Origin: CALNYZ01 sp942490945
GTDB taxonomy: Bacteria > Pseudomonadota > Gammaproteobacteria > UBA6429 > Thiohalophilaceae
Direction of reading: 5' to 3'
Assembly (NCBI GenBank): GCA_942490945.1
Contig: CALNYZ010000018.1
Span: forward strand, 1,984,001 to 2,048,000
Length of the DNA: 64,000 nucleotides
Shown here: positions 62,434 through 64,000 of the stretch, in pieces
How positions within the stretch are numbered: position 1 is the stretch's first letter
Layout: every line of letters starts with the position of its first letter
Notes under the pieces: generated by a model
What the model was told of the DNA's origin: nothing
Database searches by the model: none
Seen by the model: the letters and a program-made list of their open reading frames with translations, nothing else
Translations under genes and position numbers: made by a program

Positions 62434-64000
62434 CTACTCCAGCTCTTCCCAGCGACGATAACAGGTAGCCAACTCAGCCTTGATTTTTTCAATGCGTGAT
62501 AGAACGGCTTTTATTTTATCCTGATCCTGTTGAAAGAAATTTTGTTCGGCCATCTGTAACTCGATACTGGACTGTTCAATTTCGAGTTTTTCAATTTTTT
62601 CAGGCAACATATCCAGTTCACGTTGATCTTTATAGGAACGTTTTTTATTTTTTGTATCGGATTGAATTGATTGTGACTGGCCTGATTTAACCGACCCGGA
62701 TTGATGCTGTTTTGTTTGGCCCTGTTTACTTTGACCTGGACTGGTACTGTCAATAAATTGTTGTTCTTTCGCCTTGTTATACGCTTGCCAATCAGAATAG
62801 CCACCGACATACTCACCGACTTTTCCGTCACCTTCCATTACCAATACACTGGTCACGACATTGTCGAGGAAGGCGCGATCATGGCTGACCAGTATTAATG
62901 TACCGTCATAATTCAAAAGCAATTCTTCCAATAATTCCAGTGTTTCCACATCCAGATCGTTGGTGGGCTCATCCAGCACCAGCAGGTTTGCGGACTGGGT
63001 AAATATTTTTGCCAGCAGTAGTCGGTTTCTTTCGCCACCCGAAAGCGTTTTAACAGGTGACTTGACACGCTGTGGAACAAATAAAAAATCTCGTAAATAA
63101 CTGATCACATGTCGTTGCTTACCCTGCACGGTAACCATATCCTTGCCATCATTGACGTTATCCATGACCGTAGCATCCAGGTCAAGTTGTCCCCTGCCCT
63201 GATCGAAATAACTCATTTGCAGACGTGTACCCAGTTTTACCTTGCCTTTGTCGGGTGTTAACTCACCGAGCAATAATTTCAATAAGGTACTTTTACCCGA
63301 GCCATTCGGTCCGACGATACCCACACGATCGCCACGCAAAAGCTGTGTCGAGAAATTATCAATCAGCAAATTATCGCCATAACCAAAACTGACTTTTATC
63401 AGTTCAACCACGCGCCGACCGGATATTTCGCCTTCATCGATATTCAGTTTTACCTTGCCCTGTTTTGAACGGCGCTGGGCATGCTGTTTGCGCATATCTT
63501 CCAGTGCACGCACACGACCTTCATTACGTGTTCGGCGTGCCTTTATGCCCTGACGAATCCAGACTTCCTCTTCCGCCAATTTTTTATCAAATTTTTTATT
63601 TTGTTGCGATTCGGCCTCGAGCAGTTCATTTTTCTTTTTCAGGTAGTGATCATAATTTCCCGGCCAGGAACTGATATGACCTCGGTCAAGCTCGATGATG
63701 CGGGTCGCCAGTTTACGTACCAGACTTCTGTCGTGTGAAACAAACAGGATGGAACCGTTGAATTTCGCCATGAAGTCTTCCAGCCACAAGATAGAAGCGA
63801 TATCCAGATGGTTGGTCGGTTCGTCGAGTAGTAACAAATCAGGCTCGCTAACCAACGCGCGCGCCAATAGCACTCTGCGTTTATATCCACCAGACAAGGT
63901 GTCGATCCCGACATCAGCTGGCAATTGCAGTTTTGAAATAACAGTTTCGACTTTTTGTTCCAGTCGCCAGCCATCTTTTTGTTCAAGCTCATCCTGCAAG
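62434..64000 (-). CDS. uup: ABC-F ATPase of the Uup type, 5' end outside the window
   Basis: 521 or more residues are visible; the true start lies beyond base 64000. The first ABC domain shows the signature LSGGYKRRVLLARALV and Walker B LLLLDEPTNHLD. After a charged linker, the second has Walker A GPNGSGKST, LSGGERNRLLLAK and LLVLDEPTNDLD. The C-terminus is a Gln/Ser-rich linker and a coiled coil (KIEKLEIEQSSIELQMAEQ), typical of Uup. Uup acts on ribosomes or branched DNA and affects transposon excision. It converges with the NUDIX gene. Confidence 0.92.
   Translation of the reverse strand, partial: LQDELEQKDGWRLEQKVETVISKLQLPADVGIDTLSGGYKRRVLLARALVSEPDLLLLDEPTNHLDIASILWLEDFMAKFNGSILFVSHDRSLVRKLATRIIELDRGHISSWPGNYDHYLKKKNELLEAESQQNKKFDKKLAEEEVWIRQGIKARRTRNEGRVRALEDMRKQHAQRRSKQGKVKLNIDEGEISGRRVVELIKVSFGYGDNLLIDNFSTQLLRGDRVGIVGPNGSGKSTLLKLLLGELTPDKGKVKLGTRLQMSYFDQGRGQLDLDATVMDNVNDGKDMVTVQGKQRHVISYLRDFLFVPQRVKSPVKTLSGGERNRLLLAKIFTQSANLLVLDEPTNDLDVETLELLEELLLNYDGTLILVSHDRAFLDNVVTSVLVMEGDGKVGEYVGGYSDWQAYNKAKEQQFIDSTSPGQSKQGQTKQHQSGSVKSGQSQSIQSDTKNKKRSYKDQRELDMLPEKIEKLEIEQSSIELQMAEQNFFQQDQDKIKAVLSRIEKIKAELATCYRRWEELE

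Overview
The window is a chromosomal segment of a gammaproteobacterium. The evidence is the tRNA cluster Pro-Arg-His-Leu beside folD, the nearby set cysS, tandem cyclophilins and lpxH, and a type VI secretion (T6SS) cluster whose gene order follows the HSI-I locus of Pseudomonas aeruginosa. Base composition leans moderately to AT. I cannot name a genus.

Region 1 (1-22271) is a complete T6SS structural locus in two divergent blocks. The leftward block, in transcription order, is fha, tssJ, tssK, tssL, tssM, tagF, pppA and the start of a Thr-rich protein, probably the kinase PpkA, that leaves the window at base 1. The rightward block is tssA, tssB, tssC, a second tssC-like gene, tssE, tssF, tssG, a small lipoprotein and clpV. 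The 0.69 kb between the blocks has a perfect CRP-type site at its midpoint and a long dyad just before tssA. hcp is not in this block; the second tssC paralogue sits where hcp usually is.

Region 2 (22318-27402) is a tight four-gene operon of exported proteins: three TPR proteins (two of them lipoproteins) and one 83-residue secreted protein.

Region 3 (27458-36842, minus strand) is a T6SS effector island. Its transcription order is hcp, vgrG, a DUF6484-type gene, a DUF2169-type gene, a PAAR-like spike tip, a TIGR02270-type gene, a degenerate ketoacyl-synthase-like gene, an AHH-type nuclease toxin and two Imm11-like immunity candidates. hcp has its own perfect CRP-type site upstream and a strong hairpin after its stop.

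Region 4 (37068-52081, minus strand) encodes surface and secreted proteins. It holds a two-partner secretion pair (a 3240-residue TpsA exoprotein with about 95-residue repeats, and its TpsB transporter), a lipoprotein made of eight 52-residue repeats, a 52-codon ORF, an element resembling a c-di-GMP-I riboswitch, a third CRP-type site, and a HExxH metalloprotease candidate.

Region 5 (52283-53515) is the tRNA cluster. Its spacers are full of palindromes and contain truncated copies of the ends of neighbouring tRNAs.

Region 6 (53696-64000) is ordinary core chromosome: folD, cysS, ppiA and ppiB, lpxH, a DUF455 ferritin-like gene, a glycerate kinase, a NUDIX hydrolase and an incomplete uup-type ABC-F ATPase, plus a few unknown small or exported proteins.

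Two themes link the accessory regions. Three CRP-type sites sit in front of the T6SS core, the hcp-vgrG island and the riboswitch-lipoprotein unit. The T6SS also appears to carry a threonine-phosphorylation switch: PppA, a putative PpkA, Fha, TagF, and TVFR/TVIR motifs in the N-terminal tail of TssL.
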